DNA of 37,203 bases from positions 1-37,203 of the forward strand of contig NZ_PQHW01000072.1 in assembly GCF_003385215.1 (NCBI RefSeq). Reading direction: 5' to 3'. Shown piece after piece: positions 26,965-34,314 of the stretch; position 1 is the first letter of the stretch; each line of letters opens with the position of its first letter. The translations under genes and the position numbers were made by a program. This stretch comes from Amycolatopsis thermalba (lineage in GTDB: Bacteria > Actinomycetota > Actinomycetes > Mycobacteriales > Pseudonocardiaceae). The notes under the pieces are model-generated. The model was not told the origin of the DNA. It searched no databases and worked only from the letters and a program-made list of their open reading frames with translations.

Positions 26965-26989
26965 CATCAAGACCCTGGAGGCAACTAAA
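26965..26989 (-). promoter_or_regulatory. Shared TTTAGTTGCC element upstream of the aminotransferase
   Basis: On the minus strand TTTAGTTGCC (26989-26980) is followed after 9 nt by TTGATG (26970-26965), a likely -35. No clear -10 is found at 17 nt. The element begins 3 nt past the Lrp gene stop. The same 10-nt core lies before the aldehyde dehydrogenase and, with one change, the APC permease. Confidence 0.6.
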
Positions 26990-26991
26990 AA

Positions 26992-27477
26992 CTACCGTGT
27001 ACCCCACTGATACGACTGTTTCCGTAGCTTGAGGTAGGTCAGCGTCTCGATGTCACGCACCCCGGGGATGGTCCGGATCCGGTTGGAGAGCAGGTCGAGC
27101 AGCCGGTCGTCGTCGGGGCACACCGCCTCGCACAGCAGGTCGTACTTGCCGGCGCAGATCACCACGTAGTCGATGTGGTCGAGCTCGGCGAGCGCGTCGG
27201 CGACCGGCTCCAGCGGGCCGTCGACCTTGAGCATGATCATCGCCTGCCGGAACAGCCCCACCTGCATGGGATCGGTGACCGCGACGATCTGGACGACCCC
27301 GCTCTGGGTCAGCCGCGCGACCCGCTGCCGCACCGCGGCCTCGGACAGCCCGACCGCCTTGCCGATGGCCCCGTAGGGTCGCCGGCCGTCCTCCTGCAGC
27401 TGCTCGATGATCTTCTTCGACACGTCGTCCAGCGGCGCGGCGACGGACGGCTCGGGCGTGGTTGAGTTCTTGCGCAC
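26992..27477 (-). CDS. Lrp/AsnC family transcriptional regulator
   Basis: A 161-residue regulator. The N-terminal winged helix (about residues 17-65) has Asp-Asp-Val-Ser-Lys-Lys-Ile-Ile-Glu-Gln-Leu-Gln-Glu-Asp-Gly-Arg and Val-Gly-Leu-Ser-Glu-Ala-Ala-Val-Arg-Gln-Arg-Val. The C-terminal RAM domain (about 75-150) forms the ligand-binding oligomer interface, with Tyr-Val-Val-Ile-Cys-Ala-Gly-Lys-Tyr-Asp-Leu. The start is GTG 27477. It lies 45 nt downstream of the APC permease, probably in the same transcript, and just before the aminotransferase promoter. It is the best candidate for binding the TTTAGTYGCC element shared by three promoters here. Homologues next to aminotransferases regulate amine or amino-acid use. 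Confidence 0.9.
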   Translation of the reverse strand: MRKNSTTPEPSVAAPLDDVSKKIIEQLQEDGRRPYGAIGKAVGLSEAAVRQRVARLTQSGVVQIVAVTDPMQVGLFRQAMIMLKVDGPLEPVADALAELDHIDYVVICAGKYDLLCEAVCPDDDRLLDLLSNRIRTIPGVRDIETLTYLKLRKQSYQWGTR

Positions 27478-27522
27478 GGCCGCATCATCGCCGCGCCGCC
27501 GGAGCGCGGCAACAACCGGGGC

Positions 27523-28953
27523 TTACGTGTCGGCCGGCACCGCCACCGGAGCCGGGTCCGCGACGGGCTCGCGGTGCCGCGTGAAGTACGGCGAGCGCCG
27601 CACCCAGGCGATCGTCATCGGCACCAGGCCCAGCGCCAGCGCGCCGAGCCCGATCGCGTTCACCTCGGCGTCGTTGGTGAGCACCGCCTGGATGAAGATC
27701 CACAGCAGGAACGCCGCGCCGAGCAGCGGCCACAGCCCGACGAACACCAGGTTCCGGACGGACTTGAGCAGCTCGCGGCGATAGGTGATCACCACCGCGA
27801 GCCCGGCCAGCCCGTAGTAGAAGGCGATCTGCAGGCCGATCGCGCTGATCGCGGCGGTCAGGATGGTCCCGACCGAGCCGAGGAAGTTGGACAGCACGAA
27901 CAGCGCCAGCGCCACCGCTGCGACGATCACCGTAGCCAGCCAGGGGGTGCGCCACTTCGGATGCGTCCGCCCGAGCGCGGCGGGCAGGGTGCGGTCCCGG
28001 CCCATCGCGAACATCGTGCGCGTGACCTGGACCAGCGTCGTCTCCAGCGTGGCGATCGTGGACAGCATCACCGCCAGCGACAGGATCTTGCCGCCGGCCC
28101 CCGGCCAGATCGCCTGCCCCAGCACGTCGAGCAGGTTGCCGCTGTCGGCGGCGATGGTGTCCGCGGACAGCAGCATGTTCACCATCACCGTGAACGCCAG
28201 GAACAGGCCGAGCACCACGAGCACGCCGGTGATACCCCCGGCGCCGGCGGCGCGCCGCGCGGATTTCGTCTCCTCGTTGAGGTTCGCGCTGACGTCCCAG
28301 CCCCAGTAGTAGAACGCGGCGACCAGCGCCGCGGCGGCGAACCCGCCGAACCCGTCGAAGTGGCCGAAGCCCAGCCAGGACCAGGAGAAGGACTGCACCG
28401 CGATCTGCGGCGCCCTGGCGAAACCGGCGACGACGAAGCCGGCCAGGATCGCCACCTCGACCCCGGTCATGATCCACTGGACGCGGGCCGTGACGTGGGC
28501 GCCGAGCAGCACCACGATCGCCATCACGAGGAACCACCCCGCGCCGACCACCGTGACCAGCGCGGTGTTGCCGGCGAGGTCCGGGCTGAACAGCGACAGC
28601 GTCAGCGCGCCGGCCGGCAGCGACCCGGCGACCATGAACAAGGTCGCCGACACCACCAGCGCCCACCCGGACAGGAACCCGAGCGCCGGGTGCAGGGCCC
28701 GGCCGACCCACGCGTAGCTCGCCCCCGCGTTGACCTCGGCCCGGCCGAGGTAGCTGAACGCCCAGGCGATACCGAGCATCGGGATGCCGCAGTACAACAG
28801 CGCGGCCGGGCTGGCGAGGCCCGCGGCCGCGACGAGAGTCGCGGTGGTGGCGGCGATCGAATAGGCGGGGGCGCTGCCGGCCACGGCCATCATCGCGGTG
28901 TCCGCCGCGCCGAGTGCGTTGGCGCGAAGCCCTGGGGAATGTCCTTCGGTCAT
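27523..28953 (-). CDS. APC family amino acid/polyamine permease
   Basis: A 476-residue membrane protein with about twelve hydrophobic segments. The N-terminal helix 1 motif (Ala-Val-Ala-Gly-Ser-Ala-Pro-Ala-Tyr-Ser-Ile-Ala-Ala-Thr-Thr) and the Gly-Arg-Ala-Glu-Val-Asn-Ala-Gly-Ala-Ser-Tyr stretch in helix 2-3 are typical of APC transporters. Asp/Glu-poor helices and Trp-Asp-Val-Ser-Ala-Asn-Leu-Asn-Glu-Glu-Thr lie in the middle. ATG 28953 has GGAGG 8 nt upstream and fixes the start over longer open frames. It likely imports an amine or amino acid used by the adjacent aminotransferase. It is expressed from the promoter at 29018-28990. Confidence 0.9.
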   Translation of the reverse strand: MTEGHSPGLRANALGAADTAMMAVAGSAPAYSIAATTATLVAAAGLASPAALLYCGIPMLGIAWAFSYLGRAEVNAGASYAWVGRALHPALGFLSGWALVVSATLFMVAGSLPAGALTLSLFSPDLAGNTALVTVVGAGWFLVMAIVVLLGAHVTARVQWIMTGVEVAILAGFVVAGFARAPQIAVQSFSWSWLGFGHFDGFGGFAAAALVAAFYYWGWDVSANLNEETKSARRAAGAGGITGVLVVLGLFLAFTVMVNMLLSADTIAADSGNLLDVLGQAIWPGAGGKILSLAVMLSTIATLETTLVQVTRTMFAMGRDRTLPAALGRTHPKWRTPWLATVIVAAVALALFVLSNFLGSVGTILTAAISAIGLQIAFYYGLAGLAVVITYRRELLKSVRNLVFVGLWPLLGAAFLLWIFIQAVLTNDAEVNAIGLGALALGLVPMTIAWVRRSPYFTRHREPVADPAPVAVPADT

Positions 28954-28989
28954 GCGCGGCCTCCGTGAGGTGAGGAGAAGCGTTGCCCC

Positions 28990-29039
28990 ATTGAAGGTTC
29001 TGATACCGAAGCCGTCAAGCCTTTGGGCGACTAAATTCG
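28990..29039 (-). promoter_or_regulatory. Promoter of APC permease with shared TTTAGTCGCC element
   Basis: On the minus strand TTTAGTCGCC (29035-29026) is followed after 7 nt by -35 TTGACG (29018-29013). A 17-nt spacer then leads to -10 TTCAAT (28995-28990). Geometry and sequence closely match the aldehyde dehydrogenase promoter (TTGACT, 17 nt, TTCCAT). The leader to ATG 28953 would be about 30 nt and includes the ribosome-binding site. Confidence 0.75.
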
Positions 29040-29215
29040 TGTTACCGAGCTGAGGGGGCGCTTGATATCGTTGTCGGCTTGCCTGGGTGAGGGCGCCCGG
29101 CGCCGGCGCCCGGATTGTCACGAATCGGTATAGCCGCAATCCCGCACGCGGGACTGCGTCGAATCATCCGTACCGCTCCAGCCCCCGGTGGAACCGCGCT
29201 CACCCGGGAGGCATC

Positions 29216-29662
29216 GTGAAACTGAGAGCATCGCCGGTGGATGCGGCGCCCGGCCGAAGAATTCTCACCGTCGCGCTGCGACTGATCACCGCGGCGGCGC
29301 TGGCGATGGACGCGTACGTGCACTTCGACCTGGCGTCCACATACGACACCGTCGCCGACGTGATCAGCCAGGGCACGTTGTTCCGCGTCACCGCCGTACT
29401 CGCCGTGGTAGCCGGGTTGCTGGTGCTGCTGGTCAACCGCGTCTGGGCCCCCGCGTTCGCGCTCCTGGTCGCGGCCGGCGCCCTGGTGCCGGTTTTGCTG
29501 TACCGCTACGTCGATGTGGGCGAACTCGGTCCGATACCGAACATGTACGAGCCGGTCTGGTACCCGGACAAGACGCTGACCGCCGTGGCCGAAGTGGTGG
29601 CGGTGGCCGGTGCCGCAGCACTCCTCGTGCTCGCCAAGCGCCGATCCGGCCGCGCCGCCTGA
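29216..29662 (+). CDS. Small integral membrane protein
   Basis: A 148-residue protein. GTG 29216 is chosen because GGGAGG lies 5 nt upstream and the first residues form a basic N-terminus. Four hydrophobic segments are visible, near residues 17-34, 55-75, 78-95 and 122-140. A His lies in the first helix end (Ala-Tyr-Val-His-Phe-Asp-Leu), and Asn-Met-Tyr-Glu-Pro-Val-Trp-Tyr-Pro-Asp-Lys is in the last loop. I do not recognise the family with certainty. It begins a four-gene plus-strand group with a cupredoxin 27 nt downstream, so a role in the same envelope metal or redox pathway is inferred. Confidence 0.8.
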   Translation: MKLRASPVDAAPGRRILTVALRLITAAALAMDAYVHFDLASTYDTVADVISQGTLFRVTAVLAVVAGLLVLLVNRVWAPAFALLVAAGALVPVLLYRYVDVGELGPIPNMYEPVWYPDKTLTAVAEVVAVAGAAALLVLAKRRSGRAA

Positions 29663-29689
29663 CTGCGTCGAACAGGAAAGAGAAGAGAA

Positions 29690-30106
29690 ATGCGCACAGT
29701 GTTGATCGCAGTGGTGTCGGTGGTGATCCTCGCCCTGTCCGGGTGCGGCGGAGGATCGGAATCCCCGGCGCCGCCCGCGTCCCCGGCCGCACCCGGGCAG
29801 GCCGAGCCGGCACCCGGGTCGACGGTGATGACCAAGCTGCTGAAGTTCGACCCGGAGAAGCTCACGGTCAAAGCCGGAACCACCGTGGTGTGGAAGGTCA
29901 GCGACCAGCTCGGGCACACCGTCACCACCGGCACCTTCAGCGTCGGCGGCAACAACCTCCGCACGTCGGAAAACCCCGATGGGTTGATCGACATGCCGCT
30001 GACCAAGGACGAGGAGGTGTCGTTCACCTTCGGCAAGCCCGGCACCTACACCTACTACTGCTCGATCCACAAAGGAATGAACGGCGAAGTCACCGTCACC
30101 CCTTGA
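29690..30106 (+). CDS. Cupredoxin (plastocyanin-like) lipoprotein
   Basis: A 138-residue protein. The signal sequence ends with lipobox Leu-Ser-Gly-Cys19, then a Pro/Ala/Ser linker (residues 22-44) and a blue-copper beta sandwich. His76 in Leu-Gly-His-Thr-Val, Cys124, His127 and Met130 in Cys-Ser-Ile-His-Lys-Gly-Met are the four expected type 1 copper ligands. Such proteins carry electrons or copper at the outer face of the membrane. The spacing of the last ligands (Cys-x2-His-x2-Met) is shorter than in classic plastocyanin but common in related actinobacterial proteins. It is in an apparent operon with the membrane gene upstream and a lipoprotein gene 36 nt downstream. Confidence 0.92.
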   Translation: MRTVLIAVVSVVILALSGCGGGSESPAPPASPAAPGQAEPAPGSTVMTKLLKFDPEKLTVKAGTTVVWKVSDQLGHTVTTGTFSVGGNNLRTSENPDGLIDMPLTKDEEVSFTFGKPGTYTYYCSIHKGMNGEVTVTP

Positions 30107-30142
30107 CAGCAGCACAACCCGGAACAACGGAAGGGTAAGATC

Positions 30143-30844
30143 ATGAAACACCCACTCCCCAAGGGGGCGGCACTACTCGCTGCGGGACTGCTCGTGCTCG
30201 CCGGGTGCAGCTCGGGCGAAGAGTCCCAGGCGCCGCCGCCTTCGCCACCGTCGCCGACATCGGCGCCTGCGGCCACCGCGGCCACCGGTAAGGCCGCCAC
30301 GACGACTGCCGCGGCGGAGTTGCGTTCCGGCCTGACGTACCTGCTGACCGAACACGTCTACGCCGCCGGGATCGCCGTCACGACTGCGGTGTCCAAGGGC
30401 GGCGACATGAACGACGCGACGGTGAAGGCCGCGGTCGAGGCCCTGGATGCGAACTCGGTGGCGCTGTCCGAGGCCGTCGGCTCGGCGTATCCGGATGCCG
30501 AGCAGCCGTTCCTGGAGTCGTGGCGTCAGCACATCGGTTTCTTCGTCGACTACACCCTGGGCAAGGCGACCGACGATCAGGCCAAGGTGGACAAGGCCAA
30601 GACCGATCTCGACGGCTACCGGACCTCGTTCGGGCAGCTCATCAATTCCGTGGTGCCGGAACTGCCGGCCGGCGCCGTCGCCCAGGAACTGCAACCCCAC
30701 GTGCAGAGCCTCTTCGACGCCATCGACTCCGTGGTGGCCGGGGACGGCCAGGCCTTCGCCAAGCTGCGCACCGCGGCCGAGCACATGCCGATGACCGCGG
30801 CCACCCTCGCCGGTGGCATCGCCGAGAACAAGAAGCTCAGCTAG
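30143..30844 (+). CDS. Helical lipoprotein of unknown function
   Basis: A 233-residue protein. Its signal sequence has lipobox Leu-Ala-Gly-Cys22, a Pro/Ser/Ala/Thr-rich linker (residues 30-55), and then an all-helical domain. The domain looks internally two-fold. The first part has Leu-Leu-Thr-Glu-His-Val-Tyr-Ala-Ala-Gly, the middle has Trp-Arg-Gln-His-Ile-Gly-Phe-Phe-Val-Asp-Tyr, and the second part has Leu-Gln-Pro-His-Val-Gln-Ser-Leu. Glu-His-Met-Pro-Met-Thr-Ala-Ala closes it. The regularly placed His and Met residues could bind metal. It follows the cupredoxin gene, so a copper-related or redox role is a reasonable guess. I know no experimental function. Confidence 0.8.
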   Translation: MKHPLPKGAALLAAGLLVLAGCSSGEESQAPPPSPPSPTSAPAATAATGKAATTTAAAELRSGLTYLLTEHVYAAGIAVTTAVSKGGDMNDATVKAAVEALDANSVALSEAVGSAYPDAEQPFLESWRQHIGFFVDYTLGKATDDQAKVDKAKTDLDGYRTSFGQLINSVVPELPAGAVAQELQPHVQSLFDAIDSVVAGDGQAFAKLRTAAEHMPMTAATLAGGIAENKKLS

Positions 30845-30857
30845 TCCCGTCGGCCAA

Positions 30858-30890
30858 GGCCGGCCGGCTCGGTCACCCGACCGGCCGGCC
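30858..30890 (+). terminator. 10-bp GC hairpin after helical lipoprotein gene
   Basis: GGCCGGCCGG (30858-30867) pairs with CCGGCCGGCC (30881-30890). A short inner stem TCGG/CCGA (30869-30872/30877-30880) stands above it after a one-base bulge. It lies 14 nt after the lipoprotein stop and is followed by GGTCTTG, so it is a likely terminator or attenuator before the gene at 30919. Confidence 0.65.
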
Positions 30891-30918
30891 GGTCTTGACA
30901 CCTCACTCGGGAGATCCC

Positions 30919-31491
30919 ATGAACACCGGCCCAACACCACCGCGGAGCCGGCAGTCCCGCACACCGGCCGTGGTGCTGGTGGCAGTGCTGTTCGCCGGAG
31001 CGGCCGTTTCCCTCACCCTCGGCCTGCTCGGCGCCGCACTCGGCGAACCCCGCAGCCTGCCCACGTGGGGCTTCTCCAGTGTGCAAACGTTCAAGGCGTG
31101 GCTGGCCGGCGCGGTGCTCGTGCTGGTGCTCGCCCAGCTCGTCACCGCGCTGTCGATCTACCAGAAGCTGCCGGGCCGGCGACCGGCACCGCGGTGGGCG
31201 CACCTGCTGCACCGGATCACCGGCACCGCCGCGTTCCTGGCCGGCCTCCCGGTCGCGTTCTACTGCCTCTACGGCTTCGGGTTCGACGCCACCACGCCAC
31301 GCACGCTGATGCACTCGCTCGCCGGATGCCTGTTCTACGGGGCGTTCACCACGAAGATGCTCGCGCTACGCGGCAAACGGCTGCCCCGGCTCGTCCTGCC
31401 ACTCGCCGGCGGGGCGACCTTCACGCTCTTCGTCCTCGCCTGGACGCTCGGCGCGGCGTGGTGGTTCCGGCAAACCGGGCTGACGACGTGA
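30919..31491 (+). CDS. Four-helix membrane protein (DUF6529-like, possible haem protein)
   Basis: A 190-residue protein with membrane segments near residues 17-38, 53-75, 93-117 and 128-148, and a fifth near 157-180. His residues at the start of helix 3 (Leu-Leu-His-Arg-Ile-Thr-Gly-Thr-Ala) and helix 4 (Leu-Met-His-Ser-Leu-Ala-Gly-Cys) sit at the same membrane level, as in b-type cytochromes such as cytochrome b561. Haem binding is an inference. ATG 30919 has GGGAG 5 nt upstream. Downstream of the cupredoxin gene group, it could pass electrons to or from the cupredoxin. It is convergent with the AAA+ gene. Confidence 0.75.
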   Translation: MNTGPTPPRSRQSRTPAVVLVAVLFAGAAVSLTLGLLGAALGEPRSLPTWGFSSVQTFKAWLAGAVLVLVLAQLVTALSIYQKLPGRRPAPRWAHLLHRITGTAAFLAGLPVAFYCLYGFGFDATTPRTLMHSLAGCLFYGAFTTKMLALRGKRLPRLVLPLAGGATFTLFVLAWTLGAAWWFRQTGLTT

Positions 31492-31587
31492 CCACGGGCC
31501 GCTCGACTGTCCGATCAGGAGGGAAAACCTGGCGTGCCCGCGCGGCCGGGGCCGCCGGCGACCCGCTCGTGAGCGGCAGCTGCCCGG

Positions 31588-33270
31588 TCAGCCCGTGCCG
31601 CGGACCGCCTCCAGCAGGTCGTCCAGCGTGAGGGTCCGCAGGTCGTCGCGGGTGGGGCGGTGGCCCAGCGAGCGCAGCCGCGTCGACTGGGCCTTGCGCA
31701 TCCGCTCCAGCAGCTTGCGCGCCTCACGCGCGTTGCCGAAGTTCTGGTCCCGCTCCATCTGCGCGAACCACTCCAGCAGCGCCACGTCGAGGTCCTCGCC
31801 GAGCAGGTAGTCGTCGTTGCGGGCCATGTGCAGGCTGATCGACACCAGTTCCTCGGGGCTGTAGTTCTCGAACTCCAGCGTCTTGCCGAACCGGGACGCC
31901 AGACCCGGGTTGGCGTCGAGGAACTCGCCCATCTCGCCGGTGTACCCCGCCACGATCACCGCGACCTCGTCCCGGTGGTCCTCCATCAGCTTCACCAGCG
32001 TGTCGATGGCCTCCTGGCCGAAGTCCGCGCCACTGCCGCTGGAGCGGGACAGCGTGTAGGCCTCGTCGATGAACAGCACGCCACCGCGTGCCTCGTCGAA
32101 CGCCGACGCCGCCTTCTCCGCCGTGTGACCGATGTACTGGCCCACCAGATCCCGCCGCGAGACTTCCTTGAACCGCCCGTTCGGCAGGATCCCCAGCGCC
32201 TTGAGCAGCTGGCCGTAGATGCGCGCGACGGTGGTCTTACCGGTACCGGGCGCGCCGGCGAACACCAGGTGGTTGCTCACCGTGCCGACGGACAGCCCCT
32301 CGCTGCGGCGCCACTCGTTGACCTGGATCTCGTCGATCAGGCCGCGCACCTCGGCCTTGACGCTCGCCAGGCCGATCATGCCGTCGAGCTCGCCGAGCAG
32401 CTTGTCGACGGTCTCCAGGTCCTGGTGGTTGCCGGTGGTCGCGACCGCGCCGACCGGGACCTTGCCGCGCGACGGGTCGCCTTCGCGGATCTCCGTGCGC
32501 GCGCCGTCGGCGAGGTGGATGCCCGGCACGGCGGTGTTCTCCACGCGGCAGTCCTCGATCACGCCACCGCAGCCGCGGCCGACGCTGATCCCGGCGCCCT
32601 GCGTGTCGTGCACCCAGCAGGTGCTGATCGTGGGCGAACTCTGGTCCGCCACCGCGACCCCGGCGTCGCCCGTCTGCGAGATGTCGCAGCGGTCCAGGCC
32701 GGAGTCGCCGGCCTGGTACATGTACACCCCGCGGAACCCGCACCCGGCGATCGTCGTGTGCTGCACCTTCACCCGCGCGCCGAGCCGCAGGATGACGCCG
32801 TCGTCGGCGATCTCGCGGATCTCGCAGCGGTCGATCACCCCGTCGGACTCCTCGACGACGATCCCGTACTGCGCGCCCGTCACGTGGGTGTTGCGGACCT
32901 CGATGCGGTCGGCGCCGGCGACGTCGATGCCCGGCGCGAACCCCGCGGTGGCGGTGCAGTCGACGATCTTCACCTCGCCGCCGCGCACCCGGACCGAGGA
33001 GTGCTCCTCGGAGGCGAACTTCAGCCCGATCAGCTCGACCCGGGCGTCGGTCAGCGACACGACCGGCTGGTCCGGGAACGGCGAGCTGATGGTCACGCTG
33101 CCCGCCTCGCGCGCCGACAGGGTCACGTGCTGCCGGTTGATCGAGATCGGCTCGGGGTAGTCCCCGGGCGCGATCGAGATCACCGCACCGTCGTCGGCCG
33201 CCTCGAGCGCGTCGCGGATGGTGGGCAGGGCGCCGCGCTGGTCAGGGGCGACGAAGAGGGTGCGTGGCAT
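31588..33270 (-). CDS. Right-handed beta-helix / CbxX-type AAA+ ATPase fusion
   Basis: A 560-residue cytoplasmic protein. Residues about 1-270 are pectate-lyase-like beta-helix turns (repeated Val-x-x-Cys-x-Val/Ile, Gly-Ile-x-Val, Asn-x-x-Val units), without a catalytic set that I can see. Residues about 290-555 are a CbxX/CfxQ AAA+ domain. Walker A is Gly-Ala-Pro-Gly-Thr-Gly-Lys345-Thr, Walker B is Leu-Phe-Ile-Asp-Glu-Ala-Tyr, a sensor follows, and Arg in Leu-Ala-Ser-Arg-Phe is typical of this group. The ATPase domain is the kind found in EccA of type VII secretion, where the N-terminal part is TPR instead. ATG 33270 is chosen because the beta-helix begins there; a longer frame upstream is not protein-like. 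It is divergent from an SseB-like gene. Confidence 0.88.
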   Translation of the reverse strand: MPRTLFVAPDQRGALPTIRDALEAADDGAVISIAPGDYPEPISINRQHVTLSAREAGSVTISSPFPDQPVVSLTDARVELIGLKFASEEHSSVRVRGGEVKIVDCTATAGFAPGIDVAGADRIEVRNTHVTGAQYGIVVEESDGVIDRCEIREIADDGVILRLGARVKVQHTTIAGCGFRGVYMYQAGDSGLDRCDISQTGDAGVAVADQSSPTISTCWVHDTQGAGISVGRGCGGVIEDCRVENTAVPGIHLADGARTEIREGDPSRGKVPVGAVATTGNHQDLETVDKLLGELDGMIGLASVKAEVRGLIDEIQVNEWRRSEGLSVGTVSNHLVFAGAPGTGKTTVARIYGQLLKALGILPNGRFKEVSRRDLVGQYIGHTAEKAASAFDEARGGVLFIDEAYTLSRSSGSGADFGQEAIDTLVKLMEDHRDEVAVIVAGYTGEMGEFLDANPGLASRFGKTLEFENYSPEELVSISLHMARNDDYLLGEDLDVALLEWFAQMERDQNFGNAREARKLLERMRKAQSTRLRSLGHRPTRDDLRTLTLDDLLEAVRGTG

Positions 33271-33334
33271 GGCTTCCGTGGTTCGGCCGACTAGGGTTTG
33301 CAGGACAAAAGGTACCCCAGAGAGGCAAGCACGC

Positions 33335-34237
33335 GTGGAACCTTCCTGGCAGCCGGGCAATGACCTCGAGCACGCGCTGATGGCGGCGATCGAGGAGGGG
33401 GACCCCCAGCGCTACGCGCGGCTGGTGCTGGACGCGACCTTCTACGTGCCGGTGCTCCCCGATCCCGGCACCCCCGAACGAGAAGAGGTGACACGTCAAC
33501 TCGGCCTGAGCGAGCACGACATCCTGGTCTTCACCTCGCCCGCCGTGCTCGGGCGGTTCCTCGGACCCGACGCCCGCGGCCACACCACGGCGACGTTCGC
33601 CGAGCTGACCGCCGGGGCGGCGGAGGAGGCCCGGTTCATCATCGATCCGGGCCTGCCCATCACCGCGGTCCTGCCCCCGGCCGTGGTGCCCGAACTGGCC
33701 GAGGGACGGCAGGCGACCGCGCCGGTGTCGGAGCTGCGCGACGTCGTCCGCGACGAGGTGCGCCGTCTCGTCCCGTTGCTGTCGCTCGCGGAATTCGCCG
33801 GCGACCGGGAACCGCGCACCGACCTGCCACCGTCCAACGCTCTGGAACACGCGCTGGCCGCGGCGCTGGCGGAGCGGAACGAGGAAGCGTACATGCGGGC
33901 GCTGGTGAGCGGGGAGGTGGTGGTCCCGACCACGGGACCGGTGCCGGCCAACGACCTTCCGGGCATCCCGCCGCTGCCGTGGCGGCTCGCCGGCACCGAC
34001 GAGATCCCGGTGATCACCGTGTTCTCCTCGGTGGCCATGCTGGAGGAGGTCGCGGGCAAGGACCAGCACTACACGACCGACCTGCTGTTCAACGTGTTCA
34101 TCCGGTGGCCGGACGAGCGCCACGTCCTGTGCGTCAACCCGGGCGCCGAGACGGAGATGGTCCTGTCCGGACAGGCGGTGCTGGAGATCACCGACCTGAT
34201 CGCGACGGACCTGTCATCCGATGGTGGTGGTTCCTAG
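33335..34237 (+). CDS. SseB-family protein, second paralogue
   Basis: A 300-residue soluble protein with two SseB-like halves. In the N-terminal half Phe-Tyr-Val-Pro-Val, Ile-Leu-Val-Phe-Thr-Ser and Ile-Asp-Pro-Gly-Leu-Pro match the layout of the gene at 3666. In the C-terminal half Val-Val-Val-Pro, Val-Phe-Ser-Ser and Val-Asn-Pro-Gly do the same. The start is GTG 33335, with AGAGAGG upstream. Only 64 nt separate it from the divergent beta-helix/AAA+ gene, so the two probably share control. It is followed after 77 nt by a SARP regulator. Function is unknown; a chaperone or scaffold role with the AAA+ protein is inferred from position. Confidence 0.85.
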   Translation: MEPSWQPGNDLEHALMAAIEEGDPQRYARLVLDATFYVPVLPDPGTPEREEVTRQLGLSEHDILVFTSPAVLGRFLGPDARGHTTATFAELTAGAAEEARFIIDPGLPITAVLPPAVVPELAEGRQATAPVSELRDVVRDEVRRLVPLLSLAEFAGDREPRTDLPPSNALEHALAAALAERNEEAYMRALVSGEVVVPTTGPVPANDLPGIPPLPWRLAGTDEIPVITVFSSVAMLEEVAGKDQHYTTDLLFNVFIRWPDERHVLCVNPGAETEMVLSGQAVLEITDLIATDLSSDGGGS

Positions 34238-34314
34238 CGGTCCGGGTGCGTCTTCTGGTTGTTTGCAGCCATGACCCGGGCGGTGGCCCGCGTGCGGAAA
34301 GGTGATGACGAGCT

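Noticed and set aside
29089-29111. GC hairpin in the leader region before the membrane protein gene as a riboswitch
   Set aside because: Only a 7-bp simple stem without a recognisable aptamer.
30103-30108. TTGACA just after the cupredoxin stop as a -35 box
   Set aside because: No -10 at 16-18 nt; the nearest good match (TAAGAT, 30136) is 27 nt away and adjoins the next start codon.
30895-30900. TTGACA before the gene at 30919 as a -35 box
   Set aside because: A 17-nt spacer would put the -10 on the start codon.
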